Below, piece by piece: positions 1-11,541 of a stretch of DNA of 64,000 bases (the first letter of the stretch is position 1; every line of letters starts with the position of its first letter). The notes beneath the pieces are model-generated. The model made no database searches and was not told the origin of the DNA. It saw nothing but the letters and a program-made list of their open reading frames with translations. The position numbers were made by a program, and so were the translations under genes. Origin of the DNA: Isoperla grammatica (lineage: Eukaryota > Arthropoda > Insecta > Plecoptera > Perlodidae); assembly GCA_945910005.1 (NCBI GenBank), contig OX246743.1, positions 4,710,018-4,774,017 of the forward strand, written 5' to 3'.

Positions 1-555
1 AAGCATCAACACACATGAAAGTGTGGGTCAACACTTGTAAAGCATCAACACTCATGAAAGTGTGTGTCAACACTTGTGAAGCATCAACACACATGAAAGT
101 GTGTGTCAACACTTGTAAAGCATCAACACTTGTGAAGCACCAACACTTGTGAAGCATCAACACACATGAAAGTGTGTGTCAACACTTGTGAAGCATCAAC
201 ACACATGAAAGTGTGTGTCAACACTTGTAAAGCATCAACACTTGTGAAGCACCAACACTTGTGAAGCATCAACACACATGAAAGTGTGTGTCAACACTTG
301 TAAAGCATCAACACTTGTGAAGCACCAACACTTGTGAAGCATCAACACACATGAAAGTGTGTGTCAACACTTGTGAAGCATCAACACACATGAAAGTGTG
401 TGTCAACACTTGTGAAGCATCAACACACATGAAAGTGTGTGTCAACACTTGTGTAGCATCAACACACATGAAAGTGTGTCAACACTTGTAAAGCATCAAC
501 ACACATGAAAGTGTCAACACTTGAAAAGCATCAACACACATGAAAGTGTGTGTAA
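1..555. repeat. 39-bp minisatellite (about 14 copies)
   Basis: Tandem units start with AAGCATCAACACACATGAAA and recur every 39 bases (for example at 1, 40 and 79). Each full unit contains ACACAC...GTGTGT, so single strands can form a short hairpin. Several shorter variants lacking the ACACATGAAAGTGTG part are interspersed (around 120-150, 240-270 and 300-330). The array is already running at base 1, so its left end is outside the window. Confidence 0.95.
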
Positions 556-1004
556 ATTTCCCTTTTCCGAGTATTGTATAAAACAGGAAAACCTCAACAG
601 ATACCCCGACGAAATGCGTCATTTCATGTCGGCCTTAGGGAAATAGCCTGTTTGAGGGTTGCAGCTTCTGGGAAGTGACAAATATCACGTTCATATTGAA
701 TACTAGGGAGACGGACAGACAGACAGACAGACAGACCGCATGTCACATCCATTCTCGCCGAACATGGCCGACTGTGGGATACGATTCGTCGCCTCTAGCG
801 GCGCATCTCTGAACTACGCTCTCAAGTAACAACCCCTCGTCACAAGTGTGTGGTCGGGCTTGAGAGCAGCGGTTAGCACACATGACGTCACTGCTCACGT
901 CACGTGGTGTGTACACGTTCACCGCGTCGCGTTGTTACAGTCTTTCATTCGAGATGGAGTCAAGTGTTTTTCTAGATTTGTTCATTATAATGAATTACCG
1001 GACT
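556..1004. other. No gene seen; (ACAG)n tract, possible LINE 3' remnant
   Basis: AT/GC-balanced unique sequence. An ACAG microsatellite lies at about 711-737, after a stretch that resembles the degenerate 3' ends of some non-LTR elements, which often finish in GACAGACAGAC runs. That resemblance is impressionistic. No convincing coding frame is present. Confidence 0.35.
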
Positions 1005-1524
1005 GGGGCCTCATTCCTGTACATTTTTTTTAACTCTCCTTAACTCTCGCTAACCCCATGTTAAAATGACCCCGGGGTTAACTCCTACACAGGCTTCCCT
1101 GCATAATTCGGAGGCAAATATGACCCTGTCTGATAGTAGGGTTAAGAAGAGTTATCTCAACAATACTTTGAAATGCCGCCATTTTGCCAATGACCGTGTG
1201 TATAGTTTCACAAATGTCACATTTCAATTCTTTATTGAGAACATCCAATTTCTTGGATACGTTACTTTATGTGTTTATTGAAGTTTATAAACAATTTGTG
1301 TATTTAAAGTACATTATATTGGTAATACATATGCAAATATGTAATTTTATTGAGTATTTTGTCGACGTTTTGAGGTTATTGGACTGTTTTTGTTTGTTAT
1401 TGTTTTTATTTTGTCTCGTTTTTTCAACAATGCTTTCCTTCGATCAGCGTCTCAATTGCTGACTCCTGATTGGCTATTGGCTAACACCGGGGTTAAGTTT
1501 GCAAATGTACTGGAATGAGGCCCC
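1005..1524. mobile_element. MITE-like element with GGGGCCTCATTCC termini
   Basis: The left end GGGGCCTCATTCCTGTACAT (1005-1024) is matched in inverted orientation at 1505-1524 with one mismatch. Further in, a GGGGTTAACTC-like block on the left answers a CCGGGGTTAAG block on the right. The 520-bp body has no transposase. No clear target-site duplication is visible, so the superfamily is not assigned. It abuts the next inverted-repeat element. Confidence 0.7.
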
Positions 1525-1526
1525 TG

Positions 1527-1893
1527 TAGGGAGTATTCACGTGACGTCACATCGGCCATATTGGAGGCCACCTATATTACTATTTCAAGTTTCATTCAGC
1601 TGTCAATAGATAAAGAATAATATTGTTTACGGAGAAATATAAGAATTTCAACTAGTATATCTCCCGATAAAGTGTACGAAAATGATTAATGTTTGCGTTT
1701 GTAACCGATTAAAAGAGTAATCGAGACAAAAGAGTTTGTTTATGTTGATTTTAAGTAATAATAGCAAACCAAAGTTAGAGAACAGTTGAATTTGCATCAA
1801 CTGCCAGCTGAAACATAGTAACAATGAACTACCAATCACATGCCATTGTGGCCTCCAATGTGGCCACCATGCGCAATACGTGAATACACCCTA
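1527..1893. mobile_element. MITE, family A copy 1 (TAGGGWGTATTCACGT termini)
   Basis: The left terminus TAGGGAGTATTCACGTGACG is repeated inverted at the right end (CGTGAATACACCCTA, ending at 1893). The inverted similarity continues through the GGCCACATTGGAGG-type block for roughly 50 bp. The element is 367 bp and non-coding. Internal sequence, such as CCGATTAAAAGAGTAATCGA and the TAATAGCAAACCAAAGTTAG stretch, recurs in the copies at 12673-13040 and 36950-37218. This is a dispersed family rather than a chance palindrome. Confidence 0.8.
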
Positions 1894-2730
1894 TTTGCCA
1901 CAAATATACTGAAATGAAAAGTAATAACTATAACAAAACAACGAATACGCCAAAATATACTCCGATCTAGTTGTTTGTTCAAAACTGTTAAATGTATTGC
2001 AAGTATTTTGATTATTTTTTGTTTTACGACGTACTCGATAATAGGGAACACGCGTATAAACATTTTAATCGATCCTTAAATACCTCGTCTCTCATTTAAT
2101 AATTTTGTGTCTTTGAATTTTGAAAAACGGATCAGTCTATGCCTCAAAATAATTGGTTTAGTAACGATAAATAAAAGGGCGCGAAAAACGAGCCGCCGCC
2201 ATGTAGAGTGGATTTGACGCCATGGTTTTGTACTGTGTACGCTCACCGCCTCAGCGATTGGTCTGTTCTGCCAAGTCTACAGAACCATTGCGTCACAGCC
2301 ACCTGTACGCGTTTCAGATCCCCAGTTTAAACTTCAATGAATGCGACCACATTAAACCTATTTAAAAATTTCTTTTTTACGTGCGACATGCATTAATATA
2401 CTTTTTGTATCTAATACTATTAAACTAAGTGTTTGGTTTAACAAAAAAAATCGTACGCGTGTTGCCTATTATGGTAATATTAGTCGGGGGCTGTTTGGAG
2501 GAAAAAGAAAAGTATGAGGATGGTGAGAAAAGAGGAAAGGGGAAGACGTTGACTGCATTTCGTCTAGCTACTCCCCCTCGACCTGTTCGGCTAGGGTGGC
2601 TCTACCAGAAGCATACGCTTCCGCCGGCATAGCTCTCGGGATCACGCAAGCCTGCCCACCTCGATAAGCTGTAGTTCAGCATTATGATGTTTTTGTCCTC
2701 TCATTGGCGCATTTCCTCCATAATATAGTG
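1894..2730. other. Unique sequence, no gene recognised
   Basis: AT-rich DNA with only short chance open frames, the longest about 75 codons and without recognisable motifs. No RNA gene or element termini were identified. Confidence 0.5.
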
Positions 2731-4232
2731 TGTGGCCTTAGAGCAGACTCTGCTCTGAAGTGTGTGGCCTTAGAGCAGACTCGGCTCTGAAGTGTGTGGC
2801 CTTAGAGCAGACTATGCTCTGAAGTGTGTGGCCTTAGAGCAGACTCTGCTCTGAAGTGTGTGGCCTTAGAGCAGACTCTGCTCTGAAGTGTGTGGCCTTA
2901 GAGCAGACTCTGCTCTGAAGTGTGTGGCCTTAGAGCAGACTCTGCTCTGAAGTGTGTGGCCTTAGAGCAGACTCTGCTCTGAAGTGTGTGGCCTTAGAGC
3001 AGACTCTGCTCTGAAGTGTGTGGCCTAAGAGCAGACTCTGCTCTGAAGTGTGTGGCCTTAGAGCAGACTCTGCTCTAAGTGTGTGGCCTAAGAGCAGACT
3101 CTGCTCTGAAGTGTGTGGCCTTAAAGCAGACTCTGCTCTAAAGTGTGTGGCCTTAGAACAGACTCTGCTCTTAGTGTGTGGCCTTAAAGCAGACTCTGCT
3201 CTGAAGTGTGTAGCCTAAGAACAGACTCTGCTCTTAGTGTGTGGCCTTAAAGCAGACTCTGCTCTGAAGTGTGTGGCCTTAGAGCAGACTCTGCTCTGAA
3301 GTGTGTGGCCTTAGAACAGACTCTGCTCAAAAGTGTGTGGCCTTAGAACAGACTCTGCTCTGAAGTGTGTGGCCTTAGAGCAGACTCTGCTCTAAAGTGT
3401 GTGGCCTTAGAACAGACTCTGCTCTTAGTGTGTGGCCTTAAAGCAGACTCTGCTCTGAAGTGCGTAGCCTAAGAACAGACTCTGCTCTTAGTGTGTGGCC
3501 TTAAAGCAGACTCTGCTCTGAAGTGTGTGGCCTTAGAGCAGACTCTGCTCTGAAGTGTGTGGCCTTAAAGCAGACTCTGCTCTGAAGTGTGTGGCCTTAG
3601 AACAGACTCTGCTCAAAAGTGTGTGGCCTTAGAACAGACTCTGCTCTGAAGTGTGTGGCCTTAGAGCAGACTCTGCTCTAAAGTGTGTGGCCTTAGAACA
3701 GACTCTGCTCTTAGTGTGTGGCCTTAAAGCAGACTCTGCTCTGAAGTGTGTGGCCTAAGAACAGACTCTGCTCTGAAGTGTGTGGCCTTAGAGCAGACTC
3801 TGCTCTGAAGTGTGTGGCCTTAGAGCAGACTCTGCTCTGAAGAGTGTGGCCTTAAAGCAGACTCTGCTCTGAAGTGTGTGGCCTTAGAGCAGACTCTGCT
3901 CTGAAGTGTGTGGCCTTAGAACAGACTCTGCTCTGAAGTGTGTGGCCTTGGAGCAGACTCTGCTCTGAAGTGTGTGGCCTTAGAGCAGACTCTGCTCTAA
4001 AGTGTGTGGCCTTAGAGCAGACTCTGCTCTGAAGTGTGTGGCCTTAGAGCAGACTCTGCTCTGAAGTGTGTGGCCTTAGAGCAGACTCTGCTCTAAAGTG
4101 TATGGCCTTATAGCAGACTCTGCTCTCAAGTGTGTGGCCTTAGAGCAGACTCTGCTCTCAAGTGTGTGGTTTTAGAGCAGACTCTGCTCTAAAGTGTGTG
4201 GCCTTAGAGCAGACTCTGCTCTCAAGTGTGTG
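2731..4232. repeat. 32-bp hairpin minisatellite (about 47 copies)
   Basis: The unit is TGTGTGGCCTTAGAGCAGAC plus TCTGCTCTGAAG, with period 32 (2761 to 2793). Every unit contains AGAGCAG-ACT-CTGCTCT, a perfect 7-bp stem with a 3-base loop. Variant units (AGAACAG, TTAAAGCAG, CTCAAAAG, and units missing GAA before GTG) occur in the same order in two neighbouring blocks starting near 3131 and 3386. That shows duplication of multi-unit segments inside the array. Open frames here are repeat artefacts. Confidence 0.97.
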
Positions 4233-4377
4233 GCAGATCTACACCCCTCACATTGGGAGTTGACTCATCTCTTCTCTTGATCCATGATCACTAGTCGAGT
4301 AAACTTGAGCAGGTTGATTCGTCCGATCAGGGGCCGAATTATCGAGTGTGTACGGGATGACGGTTATTACTTGTTTT

Positions 4378-4505
4378 CGATAACATACACACATAACAAC
4401 TTGATAACGTATACACATAATTATAACAACTTGATAACGTACACACATAATTATTACAACTTGATAACGTACACACATAATTATTACAACTTGATAACAT
4501 ATTGT
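4378..4505. repeat. 30-bp tandem repeat (about 4 copies)
   Basis: TTGATAACGTACACACATAA plus TTATTACAAC recurs at 4401, 4431, 4461 and 4491. The period is divisible by three, which leaves overlapping open frames on both strands (88 codons each way). There is no other sign of coding. Confidence 0.93.
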
Positions 4506-4842
4506 AATTATCAATTGTCCGAATTGTCAAGAAGTATCGACAACAGGTAATAAGACCGTCAGCGAGTTGACTCGTAAACGCTCGAGAATTGCACCTCAGG
4601 TTGTGTAAGCACTAAGGTACAAACATGGCCGCCATTCACAATTAATACCGGAAATGAGAATGTCGGACATGACCACCAATCACGTCACAGGCCTAACTCA
4701 CGTTCGTCGTAGGTCCACAATAAATCAACTGAACCGATTTCCTGGAGCTCAATTCCTCGATGATGTATCTATCATATTACTAATCACGCCCAGGAGGACC
4801 AAAAGATGTTATCTATGAAAGGCAGTGACATTCACAGCTGTT
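4506..4842. other. Unique sequence between two arrays
   Basis: No gene, RNA or element termini recognised. An AACATGGCCGCCATT stretch near 4625 recalls the subterminal blocks of the local MITEs but has no partner that I could find. Confidence 0.45.
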
Positions 4843-6105
4843 AATCACCGCCTACTTGATTTGTCGTCTCATCGCTCTAGAGGGCGCGCATACTCCCTCT
4901 AGATCTGTGCGGGGAGGTTGGGTAAAGTCCGGCTGTCATCGGACCGATAGTCGCCTCGTAGCAATAATCAGCGCCTACTTGATTTGTCGTCTCGTCGCTC
5001 TAGAGGGCGCGCATACTCTCTCTAGATCTCTTGGGGGAGGTGAGGTTAAGTCCGGCTGTCATCGGACCGATAGTCGCCTCGTAGCAATAATCACCGCCTA
5101 CTTGATTTGTTGTCTCATCGCCCTAGAGGGCGCGAATACTCTCTCTAGATCTCTTCGGGGAGGTGAGGTTAAGTCCGGCTGTCATCGGACCGATAGTCGC
5201 CTCGTAGCAATAATCACCGCCTACTTGATTTGTCGTCTCGTCGCTCTAGAGGGCGCGAATACTCTCTCTGGATCTCTTCGGGGAGGTGAGGTTAAGTCCG
5301 GCTGTCATCGGACCGATAGTCGCCTCGTAGCAATAATCACCGCCTACTTGATTTGTCGTCTCGTCGCTCTAGAGGGCGCGAATACTCTCTCTGGATCTCT
5401 TCGGGGAGGTGAGGTTAAGTCCGGCTGTCATCGGACCGATAGTCGCCTCGTAGCAATAATCACCGCCTACTTGATTTGTTGTCTCATCGCTCTAGAGGGC
5501 GCGAATACTCTCTCTAGATCTCTTCGGGGAGGTGAGGTTAAGTCCGGCTGTCATCGGACCGATAGTCGCCTCGTAGCAATAATCACCGCCTACTTGATTT
5601 GTTGTGTCATCGCTCTAGAGGGCGCGAATACTCTCTAGATCTCTTAGGGGAGGTGAGGTAAAGTCCGGCTGTCATCGGACCGATAGTCGCCTCGTGGCAA
5701 TAATCACCGCCTACTTGATTTGTTGTCTCATCGCCCTAGAGGGCGCGAATACTCTCTCTAGATCTCTTAGGGGAGGTGAGGTAAAGTCCGGCTGTCATCG
5801 GACCGATAGTCGCCTCGTGGCAATAATCACCGCCTACTTGATTTGTCGTCTCGTCGCTCTAGAGGGCGCGAATACTCTCTCTGGATCTCTGTCGGGAGGT
5901 GAGGTCAAGTCCGGCTGTCATCGGACCGATAGTCGCCTCGTGGTAATAATCACCGCCTACTTGATTTGTCGTCTCATCGCTCTAGAGGGCGCGAATATTA
6001 TCTCTATATCTCTTAGGGGAGGTCCGGTTAAGTCCGGCTGTCATCGGACCGATAGTCGCCTCGTGGTAATAATCACCGCCTACTTGATTTGTTGTCTCAT
6101 CGCCC

Positions 6106-6599
6106 CAAGGTCAACTTGATCTCCGCCTAGCGGAGGCTCGTTGAACTCCCAAGTAAGGTCGTCGCAGTCCGTTCCACAATGTTATTAGTAATAATAATAG
6201 TAATAGTGTCTTTATTTTTCCTTTTTTCTTTTACATATGTAATCAGTTTAAACACACAGTTCAAAACATACAAGAAAAATATGATACGAAAAATGGGCGA
6301 ATTTAAGTATGTTATTCAAATGGGAGAAATGTGAAAGAAAACAAATGAAGTGGTCTGTCAAATAGAATTACCTACCAAAAAGGAAAAATCATCATATTTT
6401 ATAATCTTCAATCATTATATTCTATCAAAATTTCTTTTAAAGGTGTTTTAAGTATGTGTAACATGATCTACAAACAACGGATATTTAATTGTTATAACAG
6501 TTTTTTAGTGGGATCCAAAATGGCGATTTTGGTTCCCTTGCGACGACCTAACTTGGGAGTTCGACGAGCCTCCGCTAGGCGGAGATCAAGTTGACCTTG
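6106..6599. mobile_element. Non-autonomous hAT-type element with 8-bp target duplication
   Basis: Terminal inverted repeats of about 61 bp begin CAAGGTCAACTTGATCTCCG and match with two mismatches over the first 61 positions. The element is flanked by CATCGCCC on both sides (6098-6105 and 6600-6607). That octamer is part of the host minisatellite unit, so the insertion site can be read exactly. An 8-bp duplication with CA...TG ends is the hAT superfamily pattern. The 494-bp, AT-rich interior has no transposase, so movement would need a helper enzyme from elsewhere. Confidence 0.9.
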
Positions 6600-7199
6600 C
6601 ATCGCCCTAGAGGGCGCGAATACTCTCTCTAGATCTCTTCGGGGAGGTGAACTTAAGTCCTGCTGTCATCGGACCGATAGTCGCCTCGTGGCAATAATCA
6701 CCGCCTACTTGATTTGTTGTCCATCGCTCTAGAGGGCACGAATACTCTCTCTAGATCTCTTCGGGGAGGTGAACTTAAGTCCTGCTGTCATCGGACCGAT
6801 AGTCGCCTCGTGGCAATAATCACCGCCTACTTGATTTGTTGTCTCGTCGCCCTAGAGGGCGCGAATACTCTCTCTAGATCCCTTCGGGGAGGTGAGGTTA
6901 AGTCCGGCTGTCATCGGACCGATAGTCGCCTCGTGGCAATAATCACCGCCTACTTGATTTGTTGTCTCATCGCCCTAGAGGGCGCGAATACTCTCTCTAG
7001 ATCTCTTCGGGGAGGTGAGGTTAAGTCCGGCTGTCATCGGACCGATAGTCGCCTCGTAGCAATAATCACCGCCTACTTGATTTGTTGTCTCATCGCCCTA
7101 GAGGGCGCGAATACTCTCTCTGGATCTCTTCGGGGAGGTGAGGTTAAGTCCGGCTGTCATCGGACCGATAGACCCCTATGATTTTTTGATTTTCAGTAG

Positions 7200-7471
7200 C
7201 AATGATTTTCAACATCTATAGTAGGCTAGACCGCCAGTCCCCCAACCTTCCACTCAGTAGCAAGCGTAGCGATTTGAAGCCATCTTGAAACTGGCAATTT
7301 ACATGCTAATTTGGACCTTTTAGTACTGCTCGCGCTGCCAATGGCAGAAAGTCGCATTAGAAACTCCTATCCCCGCCTGTGTTATTTGCCCATTTCAAGA
7401 TGGCATCAAAGTGCTACGCCTGCTGCTGCTAGCCTGGCGATCTAGCCTACTATAGATGTTGAAAATCATTG
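7200..7471. mobile_element. Fold-back element in the 123-bp array
   Basis: CAATGATTTTCAACATCTAT (from 7200) is repeated inverted, ending at 7471. The arms continue through GTAGGCTAGAYCGCCA and, after some mismatches, a GCGTAGC...CCATCTTGAAA block, giving arms near 95 bp. A unit of the minisatellite stops at about 7171 and resumes at 7472, so it is an insertion. About 28 extra bases (7172-7199) precede the left arm and no clean target duplication is visible, so the superfamily is unassigned. Confidence 0.78.
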
Positions 7472-7510
7472 CCTCGTAGCAATAATCACCACCCACTTGA
7501 TTTGTTGTGA

Positions 7511-7700
7511 CAGATTGACTTGATAGATTTTGCTGGTTATGTTAAAAGTATGTTGACTTAAAATTTCAGCAAAATCCGTCAAGCCGTTTGACCTGCATGT
7601 GCGCGCCGAACACAAATTGTGTGCACACACAGACAAAGCGCCGATCGAGTTGAAATGAGAGTTCACTCCGCTTCGCTACGCTCATTCAATTGTGTGGTGG
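7511..7700. other. Possible LINE 3'-end remnant
   Basis: The stretch AAATTTCAGCAAAATCCGTC followed by AAGCCGTTTGACC resembles the conserved 3' region of many invertebrate non-LTR retrotransposons (TTTCA.CAAAATC.GT..AGCCGTTT). A related string, AGTTTTCAGCAAAATCCATG, occurs near 39391. There is no coding portion. The assignment is tentative. Confidence 0.35.
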
Positions 7701-10120
7701 CATGCCTTGTGTAAAATATGCCTATGCGTGGATGTAGCGTAGCTGAATATATTTAGTAGGTCACTTTCGTCTGGGTAGTAACTTCCCATCCAAACATACA
7801 AAATAATATTTCATCTAGTGTGTCCCACAAAAAGGAATCACCACCAGTGGCGGCTTAGGATGCCTGTCAATGATAGAGAATTGTTACGGTATGTTTTCGT
7901 TGTTGGGTCACTTTACAGAACTATTTTGAAATATTTCGGCGTTAAAGTGAATATAAAATACAAAATGGTGAGTATATTGAATTCCTAAGTTTCTTTGAAG
8001 TCATGAACTGAGTAATTTACTTGACAATAGCGAAGGGACTTTCAAACACCTTTTTCTGCTTATTTTGGTATAAGAACAGAAACATATGTGAACATCTATT
8101 CTTCAAAAACCTTAAATTCTACTCCTCGATTTCAAGGATCTTTCCGTCGATTTTACTCTAGCCTTTTATTTGTTTTGTGATTGTCTTGTTAAAAAAAGAA
8201 ACAAGGATAAAATAATAATTCTGTGTACTAACAGAGAAATGATAATAGAAATAAGCGAATAGAGAGAGAAATAATCATATCTCGGATCCCGGCCTGTGTT
8301 GTACACTGAACAGCCGTTAAGGTAATAAAAGGTCATACATCGCCCATTTTGACGTCGACTCCCAGCCTTCTTTGTTCTCCCCCGCCTGCATCGCCCTTCG
8401 CCCAAAGAACTTATCAAGAACAATGCCTCTCAAGCCAGCCTGTCGCCTAATTATAAATTAAAACATAACCTACACTTCCAGCGTTTTTTATCATCAAAAC
8501 AACTCTCTCATCTCGCTAAAACACATTTTCCACAATAATGAAAAAAGTAATAAAAGAACATCACCCTTTGTCTCATCGTTTCTAGGATTCAATCTGATAA
8601 TTAAATAACTAGCTCACCTTCGCATGCGGACTGAAATGGAGAAGGACAGTTGCAATTCCCGTTTCCATTAGCTTTGACGTTGTGACAAGCGGGTAAATGC
8701 ATCAGAGGCGAGTTACGGACAGAGTGCCAAATGTTACAACGTTAGAAAACGCTGTTTGGAAGTTTTTAATGACTTGGCACCAAATTAACAAACGGGTAAA
8801 TTTGTCTTGCTAGTCCTTTAATTGATGGCTCACGTTGGTTCATAGCTCAGCGGGGAGACCTAATGAGCCAAAGCTTTTAAGTCCCCGTGCTTTAAAAGGT
8901 ACGCAGCAACGGGATAGCTAAAGCTTGTAGCTTGTAGCTTTTAGCCATTTAATAACTTCATAATGACCGTTTGAGGGATAATTTCATGGTCTTGTTATAT
9001 GATTAAGAAGTGAGAAGACAACATTTCCTTATTCATTAAGGTTGCACAGGAATATTTTGGCGGTTGGAGCAAACAGTTATCTGCCTCTACAGGAAGAATT
9101 AAGACGTCTAAAAATGTAATAATGTAGTAATGTAATAATATACCATGTATTATCGATGGCGATAGTGATCTCAACTAACGTCAAGCTTTGTCTGAGTCTG
9201 TGTGAGAGAATACAATGAACACTGCTAACATGGCTGTTGCAACAGTAGGCCTAATCAGCCAAATTCTATAAATTATGGCTATTTAAGCCTAAATCGACTA
9301 AAAAAACTAAATTCATGCATTTTCATAAAAATCTTACAGAATGCAAACTAACGGAATTGTGTTGGTTATAATGATAATACGAAAACAAGCTTAATAAAAC
9401 ACGTGTTAATTATTATGTTCGTGTTTTTAGTGTTTTAACAAATAATCCATCATGTATAATATAATTTGATCTACATGCGTATACATGTTTCACTATTCTC
9501 AGTACCTTGTTTTGTATAAACACATAAATGGAATCATAGCGGTGAGTTTCTAATAATATTATAACCACACAAAGTTACATTTGTTTAGTGATATCTGAAT
9601 TGCTACACGACAGTTAATGAGTGATAATGGTCTCTATGTGGTTCACAAGAACTTATGACTATTAATCACGTTTTGAATTAAATCATAAACTTATTAAGTA
9701 TTCAAACATGTGGTTCTGCACTATTCAGTTCTTATTCTCTATTGGAGCTAGAATTTATAACCTTTTTAATGTAAATATTAGAAAAATAACAAATGTGAAT
9801 TTATTTAAAAGGACAATTACAACTTGGATTACAGATTTTGGAAGAAACTTTTACTCTGATTGTATAACATGAGAGATTTTGGTTTTCTTTATTATTTTGC
9901 ATGTTTGCATCATCCATATGAATTTGATTGTGTTTATTTGTTTGGTATTTCTTATTTTGTTTGTCAGAGCACAGACTGCACTCTAACTAAAATTATTATT
10001 TTCCTTGTGTAACAATGCCCGCGACAATAATCGTGTTCATTATGCGGGCTTCTCACTAGATTATATATATATAATTTTTTTTTTTTTTTAGCGTTGCAGT
10101 GTTGTTCCACCGCCACAATC
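7701..10120. other. 2.4 kb of AT-rich unique DNA, nothing recognised
   Basis: No open frame here has length or motif support. I saw no splice-bounded exon, RNA gene, tandem array or paired termini. Low-complexity T and AT tracts sit at about 10064-10090. Confidence 0.5.
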
Positions 10121-10128
10121 TATCTTAA

Positions 10129-10859
10129 AGGGGTTCTCACCCGCTACACCAAAAAAATATGTTTAACTAAAGCTGATTAGCTATGAAATTAGCGACTAAA
10201 TGAAAAGAAATCGGGTTCACCATAACCCGGGGAAAAAATATCAAAGTTTGTGATTTTCGAGCTAGGTCCCATCGGCGAAAATCTCCCATAAGAAATAGCA
10301 TTGGGACGACCTGTATGCCTTGGGACCTTGGAGGATTCTGCTCAAAAAAAAAAATGATGTAATACTTTTCGCTGCGTCTTTCTTTTCTGCGTATTTCTTA
10401 TATTTTGGTTTTGTAATCGGAGCTTCCGTTCAGGTACAAAATAAAGATGTGTAATCAGGTGCTCCATTTCGTTTTAAGCGTTGCTGTGCGTTGCTGTGCA
10501 CGTCGAGTCGGCAGGTGTCGACTGTAGAGTTGGTGTCAAGTAAGCCAAGCGAGAGAGAGAGAGAGAGAGATAGAGAGAGTAGTAGTATTGGGAGGGTAAA
10601 TAGTCAACGCATGCACAATGAACGCGGTCTGCTATGCGGTGTCGAATGGAGTACACCAAGGCCGTCTAGATATATCGCTTCGAGTACACTCGCACCAAAA
10701 GCCGGCTGACACCAACAGTCGCCGCGGCAGTTAACCAGAAATTTCATTAATTAATAACAATTCACAGGTTTCAACTTACGATGTTTAATGGTTCATTATC
10801 GATTGGTGTGGTGCAGTTGATCATATGGTAAAAAATAAATCTAGCGGGTGAGAACCCCT
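10129..10859. mobile_element. TTAA-flanked inverted-repeat element (piggyBac-like MITE)
   Basis: The ends are AGGGGTTCTCACCCGCTA and its exact reverse complement, flanked on each side by TTAA (10125-10128 and 10860-10863). TTAA duplication is diagnostic of piggyBac-type transposition. A PIF/Harbinger reading with a TAA/TTA duplication cannot be excluded, because the flank is itself palindromic. The 731-bp body is non-coding and holds a (GA)n run at about 10550-10580. Confidence 0.75.
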
Positions 10860-10891
10860 TTAATGCACTACATCCAGTCATTGAATTACCG

Positions 10892-10990
10892 GTCCCGGTG
10901 GTCTAGGGGATATGGCGCCCACCCGGCAAGTGGGAGACCTGGGTTCGATTCCCAGTCGGGGTTGGGTTTTTTAATTTCTGGATTTCACAT
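10892..10990 (+). mobile_element. tRNA-derived SINE; tRNA-Ala-like head (10892-10963)
   Basis: The first 72 bases fold as a tRNA. The acceptor strand GTCCCGG pairs with TCGGGGT using three G-U pairs. An A-box-like TGGTCTAGGGG, an anticodon stem CCCAC/GTGGG and a T arm CTGGG-TTCGATT-CCCAG follow. The loop CCGGCAA would place GGC as anticodon (alanine), but position 33 is C instead of the near-universal U, and one D-stem pair is a mismatch. After the T arm comes GGTTGGGTTTTTTAATTTCT. That tail recurs after a tRNA-like B box at 32380-32430 (minus) and 57900-57960 (minus). It is therefore better read as a SINE than as a working tRNA gene. Confidence 0.7.
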
Positions 10991-11541
10991 ATATATATAT
11001 ATACAATGTTAATATTAGTTTAAAATAGTATATGTTTATTTTTGATATATGGTTTGTGTGTGACAGATACTTGTGTTTGTGAGGATAAAAATACATTTTG
11101 TATTTATTATTACGAAACCACATGGATATTAGAAATGTTGGCGGTAGACTTCCTCGTAAAAGACGACATCGAATGACCACGGTTTACGTAAACGCCTAAG
11201 ATTATGAAAAAAGCGGCAAAAACATTTCGTTTAAGGTGTTATATTTCTGATCGTGAAGGAAAATCGTTTTCCTAGTTGAACGTGCTGGCTTCGCTTTCAT
11301 CTCGTTTCACGCAGACCCTATCAGAGTTTCCCCACTTTTTGGCTCAGGTTTATTCACAGCCTAGTTGCGCGGTCGCTGCAGATAACGTCAATTCTGAGTT
11401 ATAAATGATGATATGAAAATATGTAGCGATGCGCGGACGAAAGAACCCACCCGGGAGTTTTTACTCTGCAGGATGTAGACATCGCCGCCAATTAAAATAA
11501 CATTCAACACAAAAACGAAAGAGACTTTAAACAATGATGCG
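10991..11541. other. Unique AT-rich sequence, no gene recognised
   Basis: It contains an (AT)n tract at about 10988-11004 and short chance open frames only. Confidence 0.45.

Larger units (their letters stand above)
4843..7510. repeat. 123-bp minisatellite (about 15 copies), interrupted twice
   Basis: Units such as CGCCTACTTGATTTGTCGTC...CGTAGCAATAATCA repeat every 123 bases (4849 to 4972). Because 123 = 3 x 41, a frame on the plus strand stays open as 41-residue repeats (4856-5638, 5694-6119, 6714-7181). Small in-array deletions are mostly multiples of three, but the frame has no start context or conserved domain. The array is split by a hAT-type element (6106-6599) and by a fold-back element (7200-7471). 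A last fragment resumes at about 7472-7510. Confidence 0.95.

Noticed and set aside
4856..7181. Plus-strand frames with 41-residue repeats as a repeat protein
   Set aside because: The period is 3 x 41, no start or domain is evident, and the array is broken by mobile elements.
10892..10963. A functional tRNA-Ala(GGC) gene
   Set aside because: C at position 33, a D-stem mismatch, three G-U acceptor pairs, and a downstream tail shared with other dispersed copies point to a SINE.
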